Source: an uncultured Clostridia bacterium
Lineage (GTDB): Bacteria > Bacillota > Clostridia > Oscillospirales > Ruminococcaceae
Direction of reading: 5' to 3'
Assembly (NCBI GenBank): GCA_944386805.1
Contig: CALXCO010000015.1
Span: 1 to 57,146, forward strand
DNA: 57,146 nucleotides
The translations under genes and the position numbers were made by a program. The notes below the pieces were generated by a model. It searched no databases. It saw only the letters and a list, made by a program, of their open reading frames with translations, and had not been told where the DNA came from. Positions within the stretch are counted from its first letter, which is position 1. The number at the start of each line of letters is the position of its first letter. Below, one piece after another: positions 44,545 through 53,201 of this stretch.

Positions 44545-45399
44545 TTATACTCCGGAATAGGCCGAAAAACCGCCGTCGATCGGAATGCAGACACCTGTAA
44601 TAAAGCTTGCAGCCTCATTGTTGAGCAGGAACAGCACTGCACCAGCCAGTTCCTTTTCAGAGTCGCCAAACCGTCCCATCGGAGTCGCGGCCAGAATTTT
44701 TCCGGTACGTGCAGTCGGTGTTCCATCGTCGTTAAAGAGCAGCTTTGCGTTCTGTTGGGTGGCAAAGAATCCGGGCGCGATTGCGTTGACACGGATACCA
44801 GCCTTGGAAAAATGCACTGCAAGCCACTGGGTAAAGTTGGAGATTGCGGCCTTTGCGCCGGAGTAGGCCGGAATCTTAGTCAGAGGGGTGTAGGCATTCA
44901 TCGAAGAGATGTTCAGGATGTTGCATCCGGGACGACCCAGCATCTGACGGGCAAACGCCTGAACCGGAATCAGCGTACCAATAAAGTTGAGGTTGAATAC
45001 AAACTCAACGCCGCTTCTGTCCAGATCAAAAAAGCTCTTGACATCGGCATCGATATCGCCGTCTTCATAGTATTCCTTGTCCGTTGTTGCACGGGGGTTG
45101 TTTCCACCTGCGCCGTTGAGCAGGATGTCACATTTGCCAAGGTCGGCCTCTACCGCGTCGGCAACTGCATAGCAAGTTTCCTTGTTCAGTACATCGCAGG
45201 CATAGGCTTTTGCAACGCCGCCCTCGGCGACGATCTCATCGGCGAACTTCTGTGCCGCTTCGAGGTTGATATCCAGCAGCGCAACCTTTGCGCCCGCTCT
45301 CGCCAGCACCTTTGCAAAATTGGAGCACAGCACACCGCCTGCGCCGGTTACAACTGCAACTTTTCCAGTCAGGTCAGTATTGAGTACATTCTTTTCCAT
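44545..45399 (-). CDS. uxuB: SDR-type D-fructuronate reductase (mannonate oxidoreductase)
   Basis: 284 residues, short-chain dehydrogenase. NAD loop VAVVTGAGGVLCSNFAK, NGAGG near 97, catalytic NISSMN...IPAYSGAKAAISN near 165-180, and a C-terminal TGVCIPIDGGFSA. The product follows from context: uxuA and uxaC are directly upstream on the same strand, and the SDR form of this enzyme replaces UxuB in many Firmicutes. It would reduce fructuronate to mannonate. The ATG at 45399 follows GAAAGGAA. Symbol by function, not by UxuB homology. Confidence 0.8.
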   Translation of the reverse strand: MEKNVLNTDLTGKVAVVTGAGGVLCSNFAKVLARAGAKVALLDINLEAAQKFADEIVAEGGVAKAYACDVLNKETCYAVADAVEADLGKCDILLNGAGGNNPRATTDKEYYEDGDIDADVKSFFDLDRSGVEFVFNLNFIGTLIPVQAFARQMLGRPGCNILNISSMNAYTPLTKIPAYSGAKAAISNFTQWLAVHFSKAGIRVNAIAPGFFATQQNAKLLFNDDGTPTARTGKILAATPMGRFGDSEKELAGAVLFLLNNEAASFITGVCIPIDGGFSAYSGV

Positions 45400-45429
45400 A
45401 GCCATTTCCTTTCTGTCATTAATCAAATG

Positions 45430-46479
45430 TCAGGCACGATTTGCCTTTTCACATGCTTCAAACAATCCGTTCAGGTAAGCAGCTCCCAGCGCACGGTCAT
45501 ACAATCCATACCCCGGTTTTCCGGTTTCACCCCAGATCATCCGGCCATGGTCGGGACGGACATATCCGTCAAACCCGGTTTCCACCAGTGCACGGACAAT
45601 CTCATACATATCCAGACTGCCGCAGCTGGACAAGTGGGCGCGTTCCTCAAAGGAGCCGTCTTCCATAATCTTGACGTTGCGGATATGCATAAACCCGATT
45701 TTCTTTGCCGCAGAATACTTGCGGACCATTGCCGGGATATCGTTGAAGCTGGCACATCCAAGCGAACCGGTGCAGAGGCAGAGGGTATTGGACGGAGAAT
45801 CGACGATCGACAGATAACGGTCGAGGTTTTTCTCACAGGTGATAACTCTGGGCAGGCCAAAAATCGGATAAGGCGGGTCATCGGGATGCAACGCCATTAC
45901 AACGCCACATTCTTCTGCAACCGGAATCACCTTTTTGAGGAAGATTTCGATATTCTTCCACAGTCCTTCTTCTCCAAGCTCCTGATATGCACGAATCAGG
46001 TCGCGGACCTCATCCTGTGTATAGCTGGCATCCCAGCCGGGCAGATGGATGTCGTCTTTCAGCGGGTCAAGCCCTTTCATCTGGTCCCAGTACATAACAA
46101 GGCTGGTCGAACCATCCTTTGCCTTTTTGTCCAGCTGGGTACGGGTCCAGTCAAACACCGGCATAAAATTATAGGTAATGCACTTGACGCCATATTTTGC
46201 ACAGCGGCGGATATTCTCGCAGTAGGCCTCCAGATGAGCATCTCTCTTATCGGTGCCGAGCTTGATATCCTCGCTGACCGGAACCGACTCCACGACGTCA
46301 AAAATCAGCCCATGTGCTTCACATTCTTCTTTCAAATGTGCAAGTGATTCTTCCGGCCAAACTTCGCCGGGTTTGACATCATAAACAGCGGTGACGATAC
46401 TCCGCATGCCGGGAATCTGGCTGATATATTCCAGCGTGACCGGGTCAGAATCGCCGTACCAACGAAATGAAAGCTTCAT
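45430..46479 (-). CDS. uxuA: Mannonate dehydratase
   Basis: 349 residues, the family length. RWYGDSDPVTLEYISQIPGM at the N terminus, ITYNFMPVFDWTRT near 100, MALHPDDPPYPIFGLPR near 195, and VRPDHGRMIWGE near 305 are UxuA hallmarks carrying the metal His/Cys ligands. It dehydrates D-mannonate to 2-keto-3-deoxygluconate. AAAGGAGTTTATT precedes the ATG. Third in chemical order after UxaC and the SDR reductase; the KDG kinase and aldolase are not in the window. Confidence 0.94.
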   Translation of the reverse strand: MKLSFRWYGDSDPVTLEYISQIPGMRSIVTAVYDVKPGEVWPEESLAHLKEECEAHGLIFDVVESVPVSEDIKLGTDKRDAHLEAYCENIRRCAKYGVKCITYNFMPVFDWTRTQLDKKAKDGSTSLVMYWDQMKGLDPLKDDIHLPGWDASYTQDEVRDLIRAYQELGEEGLWKNIEIFLKKVIPVAEECGVVMALHPDDPPYPIFGLPRVITCEKNLDRYLSIVDSPSNTLCLCTGSLGCASFNDIPAMVRKYSAAKKIGFMHIRNVKIMEDGSFEERAHLSSCGSLDMYEIVRALVETGFDGYVRPDHGRMIWGETGKPGYGLYDRALGAAYLNGLFEACEKANRA

Positions 46480-46497
46480 AATAAACTCCTTTTCCGA

Positions 46498-47901
46498 TTA
46501 CAGGTTGAAATACCGTTTCGCGTTGTTGTAGCAGATATCCTGAACCAGTCCGCCGACCAGCGCAAAATCTGCGGGATATTCGCCGCTCTCCATCCAGCCG
46601 CCCAACAGGCTGCAAAGAATCCGGCGGAAATATTCATGCCGTGCATAGCTCAGCAGGCTGCGGCTGTCGGTCAGCATGCCGATAAAGTTACCGAGGATAC
46701 TCATATTGGCCAGGCTGACCATCTGTTCTGTCATTCCAGCCTTGTGGTCATTGAACCACCACGCACTGCCGTGCTGGATTTTACCGGCGGTTTCGGTTCC
46801 CTGAAAAGCACCGATCAGTGAATCAATCCAGGCATTGTCGGCAGGATTCAGGCTGTACAGAACGGTTTTGGGCAGATTGTCTTCACGATAGAGAATGTCC
46901 ATCAGCCGATGAGCTGCCGCGCAGTTATCGGTAACGGCGATGCAGTCAAATCCGGTATCCGGGCCAAGAGTTTCCATCATCCGGCTGTTGGGGTTGCGCA
47001 TACAGCTGAAATGCAGCTGCATCACCCATCCACGCTTTGCATATTCCCGTGCGCAGTGCAGCAGCAGAGCAGTCTGATAGCCTTCGATTTCTTCGGTCGT
47101 CAGCGGCTGACCGTCCAGAGCCTTACGCAGTGCCGCAGTTGCCGTCTCCACATCCACTGGACGGCAGACAAGGTAGTCCAGTCCATGGTCAGCAGCCCGG
47201 CAGCCATGCGCGTCAAAAAAGGCAATCCGTTCACTGAGCGCGTCACAGACGTCGGTAACTGTCTCCAGCCTGCGGCCGGTCGTTTCAGACAACGTCGCGA
47301 TATACTGCGCAAATCCGGGCTTATGGATATTCAGTGCGGGGTCCGGCCGGAAACTCGGCAAAACCTTGACCGGAAAGCTTTCATCCGCCGCCAGCTTTTC
47401 ATGCCAGCGCAGGTCACTGCAAGGGTCGTCGGTTGTTCCGATCATCGCGACATTACTTTGACGAATCAGCCCTCTGGCGCTCAGCGTCGGGTCATTTTTG
47501 AGTTTCTCGCAACAAAGGTCCCATACTTCCTGTGCAGTCTCTCCAGTCAGAAATCCTTCATAACCAAAATAGTTTTTCAACTCCAGATGACACCAGTGTA
47601 CCATCGGATTCCCGATTGCACGAGGCAGTGCTTCGGCAAATTTCTGGAATTTTTCCCGGTCATCAGCGTCACCGGTGATAAAATGCTCATCGATTCCGTT
47701 GGCACGCATCAGCCGCCATTTATAATGGTCGCCGCCGAGCCAAAGCTGGGTGATATTCTCAAAACGGCGGTCTTCCCAGATTTCCTGGGGATTGATATGA
47801 CAGTGATAATCAACAATCGGCATATTTTCGGCGTATTCATGATACAGCCGCTGGGCAGCCGGCGTGTCCAGCAAAAAATTCCGGTTTAAAAAGCCGTCCA
47901 T
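46498..47901 (-). CDS. uxaC: Glucuronate isomerase
   Basis: 467 residues. VDYHCHINPQEIWEDR near 30 is the metal site, followed by NPMVHWCHLELKNYFG, VLPSFRPDPALNI and QLHFSCMRN, all typical of UxaC. It converts D-glucuronate to D-fructuronate (or galacturonate to tagaturonate). The ATG at 47901 is six bases after AAGGAGG; the ATG at 47907 abuts it. It is the first gene of the uxaC-uxuA-SDR operon and is divergent from an AraC regulator. Confidence 0.95.
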   Translation of the reverse strand: MDGFLNRNFLLDTPAAQRLYHEYAENMPIVDYHCHINPQEIWEDRRFENITQLWLGGDHYKWRLMRANGIDEHFITGDADDREKFQKFAEALPRAIGNPMVHWCHLELKNYFGYEGFLTGETAQEVWDLCCEKLKNDPTLSARGLIRQSNVAMIGTTDDPCSDLRWHEKLAADESFPVKVLPSFRPDPALNIHKPGFAQYIATLSETTGRRLETVTDVCDALSERIAFFDAHGCRAADHGLDYLVCRPVDVETATAALRKALDGQPLTTEEIEGYQTALLLHCAREYAKRGWVMQLHFSCMRNPNSRMMETLGPDTGFDCIAVTDNCAAAHRLMDILYREDNLPKTVLYSLNPADNAWIDSLIGAFQGTETAGKIQHGSAWWFNDHKAGMTEQMVSLANMSILGNFIGMLTDSRSLLSYARHEYFRRILCSLLGGWMESGEYPADFALVGGLVQDICYNNAKRYFNL

Positions 47902-47970
47902 ATACATCCTCCTTGTAAATGACGTTTATTTTACCTGTTTTTAATATAAAACAAAATATTTACAAATAAA

Positions 47971-48005
47971 ATTGCAAAGTTTGCTTTTCACATTGCAAAT
48001 CTTGC
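47971..48005. promoter_or_regulatory. Pair of direct repeats in the uxaC/araC divergent region
   Basis: ATTGCAAAGTTTGC (47971-47984) and ATTGCAAATCTTGC (47992-48005) differ at two positions and start 21 bases apart, two helical turns, the usual layout of an AraC-family binding site pair. Confidence 0.78.
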
Positions 48006-48039
48006 GGTACAATAATCCTATCGAGAGGAGGAATACACG

Positions 48040-48978
48040 ATGCAGAAATTTCTCGACCATTTCAATACCCGCCAGGAGATGCAGAAAACACAGTTCGAGA
48101 TTTTCCACTACTTTGACAGTCAGCCCGGCTCGGTTGCACTGCACCACCATGACTTTTATGAAATCTATTTTTTTATCAGTGGTCAGGTCGAATACCGGAT
48201 TGAAGGCCAAAGCTACCAGCTGCAACCGGGCGATCTGCTGCTGATCAGCCCTCTGGAACTGCACCAGCCAATTTTTGATTCGGTTTTACAGCCATATGAA
48301 CGAATTGTCCTCTGGATCAGCCCGGCCTTTCTGCACCAACACACCACCGATACCACCAACCTGTTCCGCTGCTTTGATATCAGTTATCAGAACCATTCCA
48401 ATCTGCTGCGTCTGACCGACCCACAGCGGCTACAATTGCGTAACATTCTCGACCACCTGCTGGAAGAAAGCAGAACACCGGCTTTTGGACAGGAGCTGTT
48501 CAGCCTGTCGCTGCTTTTGCAGTTTGTCATCCAGCTCAACCGATTGATGCCCCGACAGCTGGAAGAACTGTCCTCTTCTCCCGCCAGTACACTGACCAGC
48601 AAACTGATCGACTATATCAACCAGCACTATCCGTCGCCATTGTCACTGGACAGCCTGGCGGCCAAATTCTATGTCAGCAAATATCATCTTTCCCATGAAT
48701 TTCACCGGGTGATGGGCATCAGTCTGCACCGCTACATCGTCCTCAAACGGCTGGTGATGGCACGACAGCTGCTGATGATGGGTGAAACGCCGATGGGCAT
48801 CTTTGAACAGTGCGGTTTTCAGGATTACTCCAACTTTTACCGGGCATTCAAAGCCGAATATGGCGTGTCGCCACGCCAGTTTACCGGCGCTGAAAGCGAC
48901 AGCGACCCCAAATATGAAACAGCCTCCCGAAAGCCGGAAACAGGTTCTGACAGTCGGAAGGCCGATGATCAAATATAA
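48040..48978 (+). CDS. AraC-family transcriptional regulator of the uronate operon
   Basis: 312 residues. N-terminal cupin (HHHDFYEIYFFISGQVEYRI), C-terminal double helix-turn-helix (SLDSLAAKFYVSKYHLSHEF and CGFQDYSNFYRAFKAEYGVSP), then a charged tail of about 30 residues. GAGAGGAGGAATACACG precedes the ATG. It is divergent from uxaC over a shared region with two direct repeats and is likely an activator responding to a uronate or related sugar. Confidence 0.92.
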   Translation: MQKFLDHFNTRQEMQKTQFEIFHYFDSQPGSVALHHHDFYEIYFFISGQVEYRIEGQSYQLQPGDLLLISPLELHQPIFDSVLQPYERIVLWISPAFLHQHTTDTTNLFRCFDISYQNHSNLLRLTDPQRLQLRNILDHLLEESRTPAFGQELFSLSLLLQFVIQLNRLMPRQLEELSSSPASTLTSKLIDYINQHYPSPLSLDSLAAKFYVSKYHLSHEFHRVMGISLHRYIVLKRLVMARQLLMMGETPMGIFEQCGFQDYSNFYRAFKAEYGVSPRQFTGAESDSDPKYETASRKPETGSDSRKADDQI

Positions 48979-48996
48979 GATGAACAAACAGTGCCG

Positions 48997-49917
48997 TTAT
49001 CGGCCAAGCGTCCCCTGCAAAAAGCGTGCGACCTTTTCGAGCAGCTCCTCTGTCCAGAAAAAGATGCCATGATCGGCGCCGCAAACCTTATAAAATTCGA
49101 CCGGCTGGTCACAGTTCTGTAGCTTTTCCACCATCAGTACACTTTGATTGAACGGAACCATCGCGTCTGAATCCCCATGTGCAATGAAAAAGGGCGGCAA
49201 TTTTCTGTCTATCGTGACATAATTGATCGGATTGCCCGGCTGCGCGATTTCAGGATGGTCGACGACACACCCACCAAAGAGGATATCCTCCGGGATATTG
49301 GATTTATCCGCCGTAAAGGCCGGATTACGAGGTTTGTTGTTGATCTGAGCAGCATCGGTCGGGCCGTAGAAGTCTACGACAGCCGATACCGCATCTGAAA
49401 ATTCCCGATTATCCTCCGTCTTAAACTCCTCAAAATCTCCGGTTACACCGACCATCAGTGCCGTATGACCACCGGAAGAATCTCCCCAGATTGCAACCTC
49501 ATCCGGGTCAATGCCATATTTGTCGGCATTGGCGCGAAGGTAACGGATAGCCGACTTGACGTCCTGCAAAAATGCCGGGAACTGTGCGACTGTAGAAGCG
49601 CGATGCTTGACGCTGGCGACGACATAGCCAAGTTTGGCAATCGCCGTCAGCTGAGGAATCGACCGGTAAACATCCTGTTCACCCCATGCGGCACCCTGTA
49701 CATACACGACCAGCGGAATCCGGCGGGAACCGCAGCCGTCCGGGAACATATTATACGGAAGCAGCAGCTGCAAACAAAGCGGCTGTCCATCCCTGCAAAT
49801 ATATTCAATATTAGGGAAATAATTGACTCTGGCGCGGTCGCTCAAATCTCCCATCAGCGTATGCATTCCCGGCAGTCGGGTATTGTCGGCAGGTACCACC
49901 CTTTCAAATCTTTTCAA
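48997..49917 (-). CDS. Alpha/beta hydrolase (acetyl-esterase/BD-FAE type)
   Basis: 306 residues. VYVQGAAWGEQD is the oxyanion region, GDSSGGHTALM holds the nucleophile Ser near 155, the Asp is in GDSDAMVPFNQS near 252 and the His in CGADHGIFFW near 284. Without a signal peptide, it is likely a cytosolic sugar acetyl-esterase working with the neighbouring uronate or sulfated-sugar genes. The TTG at 49917 is chosen because AAAGGAGG lies eight bases upstream; an ATG 21 bases earlier overlaps that site. It is convergent with the AraC gene, 18 bases apart. Confidence 0.85.
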   Translation of the reverse strand: MKRFERVVPADNTRLPGMHTLMGDLSDRARVNYFPNIEYICRDGQPLCLQLLLPYNMFPDGCGSRRIPLVVYVQGAAWGEQDVYRSIPQLTAIAKLGYVVASVKHRASTVAQFPAFLQDVKSAIRYLRANADKYGIDPDEVAIWGDSSGGHTALMVGVTGDFEEFKTEDNREFSDAVSAVVDFYGPTDAAQINNKPRNPAFTADKSNIPEDILFGGCVVDHPEIAQPGNPINYVTIDRKLPPFFIAHGDSDAMVPFNQSVLMVEKLQNCDQPVEFYKVCGADHGIFFWTEELLEKVARFLQGTLGR

Positions 49918-50071
49918 ACAATATACCTCCTTTTTCATCGGTCCGTCTGCCAGAAGGCAAAAACGGAAGATAACCTATCTGAACAAAATTATAACACTTT
50001 ACCGTCAGAATTGCAACTTTATGACGAAAAAGGACGCTGATTCCGACTGGAAACAGCGTCCTGATAATTTT

Positions 50072-50530
50072 TCATGATCGGGCAACCGGTTCTTTTGAAC
50101 AGATGCCGCTTTCGTCCAGCAGACGGTCGGGAAAAGCCAGCTGGTAACAATACCGGATAATTTCCTTGCGTTTGACAATACCGATGAACATATTCCGGTC
50201 ATCAACCACCGGTACAAAATTCTGACTCATCGCCGACACCACCAAATCTTCAATCGACGTGCTGATGCGCACCGCAGTGGCACGGGTACGGCGGTGAATC
50301 TCACAAAGCGGCTGTTCTTCTGTCTGCCGCAGATTTTGAAAGTTATGGTTTTTGATGTCCCAGAGCAGATCGCCTTCGGTAATAACGCCGACATACTCCC
50401 CTTCACGGGTAATAACGGGGATTGCAGAATACTGATGGTATTCCATCTTCTCCAGCGCCTGCCTGAGCGAGAAATCATCATACAGATATGCGACTTCGCT
50501 TTTGGGCGTCAGAAAATGCAGAATATTCAC
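50072..50530 (-). CDS. Protein with two CBS domains
   Basis: 152 residues composed of a CBS pair (about residues 8-62 and 75-135), with EYVGVITEGDLL and MFIGIVKRKEII as the matching core strands. Such stand-alone pairs bind adenosyl nucleotides and act as energy or cofactor sensors. It follows aspA on the same strand after 86 bases and could be the last gene of the hydF-aspA unit or separate. Confidence 0.88.
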   Translation of the reverse strand: MNILHFLTPKSEVAYLYDDFSLRQALEKMEYHQYSAIPVITREGEYVGVITEGDLLWDIKNHNFQNLRQTEEQPLCEIHRRTRATAVRISTSIEDLVVSAMSQNFVPVVDDRNMFIGIVKRKEIIRYCYQLAFPDRLLDESGICSKEPVARS

Positions 50531-50616
50531 AAATGACCACTCCTTGGATCTGTCGTTACACTATAATCATTATACCATATAACGCGGGGCAATCATGTCA
50601 ATTTTTTGTGAATTTC

Positions 50617-51957
50617 TCATTTATTTTTCTTGGCTTCCGCCATTGTCGCGAGCAACAGCCGGGCATCTTCGGGCGAATGGTCGTGTACGACGGCTGCAAC
50701 CGTATCATATCCCAAAACAGGCAGGTATTCGGCTGCAAAGGCATACGATTCATCCAGATGCCGACGACAGTTGTCCACATCTGCCGATAAGGTCAGGATA
50801 CATTTTTCCCGGAAGGTATGTACCGCACCGGTCAGCAGCTGCAAGCTTTCCAACAAAGAATCGGCAATCAGCGGCAAAAAGGCGTTCAGCTCAAATTCGC
50901 CATGCCCTGCCGCCATCGTCACAGCCGTATCATTTGCAATCACCCGGATTGCACACTGGATCACCATTTCCGGTATAACCGGGTTGACTTTGCCAGGCAT
51001 AACAGTACTTCCCTGCTGGACCGGCCGCAGCCGTATCTCTGAGAGTCCGCCGCCCGGTCCCATATTCATCAGCCGCAGATCACCTGCAATCTTCATCAGA
51101 TTGACCGCGAGTGCCTTGAGAAGTCCGGAAACCTCGACAAAAACATCCTGATTCTGGGTCACATCCATCGGGTATTCCGCCGCCGCCAGACCGATTCCGG
51201 TCAGCTCCCGCAGTTTCTCGATGATGCCAAACCGGTACTGACGACCCTGTTTGCCGGTCAGGCCGACCGCCGTTCCGCCGATATTAACCTGACGCAGGCG
51301 TTCTTCCACCTTATACAGCCGCCAGCGGTCACGGGCGATTGCCTGCGCATAGGCGCCAAATTCCTCGCCCAACCGAATCGGCACAGCGTCCATCAGTTCG
51401 GTACGGCCCAGTTTGTGAATCGAGTCAAACTCGTTTTCACGCTGCTGGAGCGACTCCTGCAAAGCAGCACACTCGTCACTCAGTTCCCGCAGCTGCCAGA
51501 TTGCGGCAATCCGCAGTGCAGTCGGATACACATCGTTGGTCGACTGACCACGGTTGATGTCATCCAACGGATGAATCACATCGTATTCTCCCGGATGATG
51601 TCCGATGCGCGTCAGCGCAAGGTTTGCAATCACCTCGTTGACATTCATATTGGTGGAAGTACCGGCGCCACCCTGTAATGCCTGGGTCGGAAACAGTCCG
51701 TCAAACGAACCGTTTAACAGTTCATCACAGGCCGCTGCTGCCGCACGGTAGATATCCGGACAGACGCCAATCTGCGCATAGGTCAGTGCCGCCGCCTTTT
51801 TGACGGTCAGCATACCCTTAATCAGCAGCGGATTGACTGTTTTTCCTTTCAATTGGAAGTTGTCCAATGCACGGGCAGTGTTGATTCCATACAGGGTATC
51901 ACCGGGAAGGGTTACCTCTCCCAGAATATCCCGTTCAGTCCGCGTTTCCATCGGCAT
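50617..51957 (-). CDS. aspA: Aspartate ammonia-lyase (aspartase)
   Basis: 446 residues, fumarase/aspartase superfamily. GAGTSTNMNVNEVIANLA near 105, HPLDDINRGQSTNDVYPTAL near 140 and the signature GSTVMPGKVNPVIPEMV near 320 are diagnostic. It deaminates aspartate to fumarate. The start overlaps the hydF end by 23 bases, so the two are translated together. Pairing of aspA with hydF is seen in other Clostridia; why is not known. It may supply ammonia or fumarate, or the pairing may be incidental. Confidence 0.94.
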   Translation of the reverse strand: MPMETRTERDILGEVTLPGDTLYGINTARALDNFQLKGKTVNPLLIKGMLTVKKAAALTYAQIGVCPDIYRAAAAACDELLNGSFDGLFPTQALQGGAGTSTNMNVNEVIANLALTRIGHHPGEYDVIHPLDDINRGQSTNDVYPTALRIAAIWQLRELSDECAALQESLQQRENEFDSIHKLGRTELMDAVPIRLGEEFGAYAQAIARDRWRLYKVEERLRQVNIGGTAVGLTGKQGRQYRFGIIEKLRELTGIGLAAAEYPMDVTQNQDVFVEVSGLLKALAVNLMKIAGDLRLMNMGPGGGLSEIRLRPVQQGSTVMPGKVNPVIPEMVIQCAIRVIANDTAVTMAAGHGEFELNAFLPLIADSLLESLQLLTGAVHTFREKCILTLSADVDNCRRHLDESYAFAAEYLPVLGYDTVAAVVHDHSPEDARLLLATMAEAKKNK

Positions 51958-53158
51958 CCTCCAGTTCTGCTGCCAGTGCCGGGAAAATCGCGATACTGCG
52001 TTTCAAAATGCCCTGCATATAGGCGATGACGATTCCGTAATTGGTAATTGGCACCCCCTGATCGAGCGCACATTTCATCCGATAACGGACTTCTCTTTCT
52101 CCCAGCATACAGCCGCCGCAGTGGATGACCAACGCATACGGAGACAGATCTTCCGGGAACTCAGTTCCGGAACAGGTCTCAATCTCCAGTTCTGCCCCAG
52201 TATATCCGCGCAGCCAACGCGGAATTTTGACACTGCCGATATCGTCGCACTGGCGATGGTGGGTACACCCTTCGGCAATCAGAATCCGGTCGCCATCCTT
52301 CAGCTGTTCGACTGCTGAAACGCCCTTTACCGCCGTTTCCAACAGTCCTTTATACCGCGCCATCAAAATCGAGAAAGAAGTCAGCGGAATAGAAGGCGGT
52401 GTATCGGCCGAAACCTTAGCAAACACCTGGCTGTCGGTGATGACCAGCGACGGTTTCTTTCCAAGCGATTCCAGCGTCTCTTTCAGCTCAAATTCCTTGA
52501 CGACAATCGCCGCCGCATCTGCTTCCAGAATATCACGGATGGTCTGCTGCTGGGGCAGAATCAGCCGTCCTTTCGGTGCCGCCTTATCAATCGGGGTCAC
52601 CAGCACCACAAAATCACCCGGATGAATCAAATCGCCGACAATCTGCAATTTGGGCTGGTCGGTAACCGAAAGCCGTGCAATCCGTTCTTTCAGCTCATGA
52701 ATGCCCTCGCCCGTCCGTGCACTGACCCAAACCTCTTCCGGTTTGACCTCTGCCGGAGCGGCGACAATATCCGACTTGTTCATCACCACCAGATAAGGGA
52801 TTTTCTTTTCGGTGAACAGCCCGATCAGCTGCTGTTCGCAGCTGCCAATTCCCTCTACGGCATCCACTACCAGTACGGCGACATCGGTTTTGTTCAGCAC
52901 CTGGCGGGTCTTGCGAACCCGCAGTGCGCCCAGTTCGCCTTCATCGTCAAAGCCGGGGGTATCGATAATCATAACCGGTCCCATCGGCAGCAGCTCCATC
53001 GATTTATACACCGGGTCGGTGGTTGTTCCCTTGGTATCGGATACAACCGCCAGTTCCTGACCGGTCACAGCATTGACTACGCTGGATTTACCGGCATTCC
53101 GGCGTCCAAAAAAGCCAATATGTACCCGTTCTCCGGAAGGAGTTGAATTCATTCCCAT
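51935..53158 (-). CDS. hydF: [FeFe]-hydrogenase maturase HydF
   Basis: 407 residues. The N-terminal GTPase has GRRNAGKSSVVNA, DTPGFDDEGE and VMNKSD. The C-terminal Fe-S domain has the ligand motifs CTHHRQCDD near 305 and IHCGGCMLGE near 352. HydF is the scaffold that carries the 2Fe precursor of the H-cluster to HydA. hydE and hydG are not in the window. The gene starts 43 bases after the substrate-binding lipoprotein stop with no terminator between, so it may be co-transcribed with the nitrogenase-like genes. AGGAGG precedes the ATG. Confidence 0.95.
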   Translation of the reverse strand: MGMNSTPSGERVHIGFFGRRNAGKSSVVNAVTGQELAVVSDTKGTTTDPVYKSMELLPMGPVMIIDTPGFDDEGELGALRVRKTRQVLNKTDVAVLVVDAVEGIGSCEQQLIGLFTEKKIPYLVVMNKSDIVAAPAEVKPEEVWVSARTGEGIHELKERIARLSVTDQPKLQIVGDLIHPGDFVVLVTPIDKAAPKGRLILPQQQTIRDILEADAAAIVVKEFELKETLESLGKKPSLVITDSQVFAKVSADTPPSIPLTSFSILMARYKGLLETAVKGVSAVEQLKDGDRILIAEGCTHHRQCDDIGSVKIPRWLRGYTGAELEIETCSGTEFPEDLSPYALVIHCGGCMLGEREVRYRMKCALDQGVPITNYGIVIAYMQGILKRSIAIFPALAAELEDADGNAD

Positions 53159-53201
53159 TCTTCTCTGCCTCCTGTATCAACTGCTCAACAAGGTTCTGTT
53201 T

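Noticed and set aside
44470-46347. A 625-codon open frame on the plus strand
   Set aside because: Antisense shadow of uxuA and the SDR gene; composition reflects the codon use of the opposite strand.
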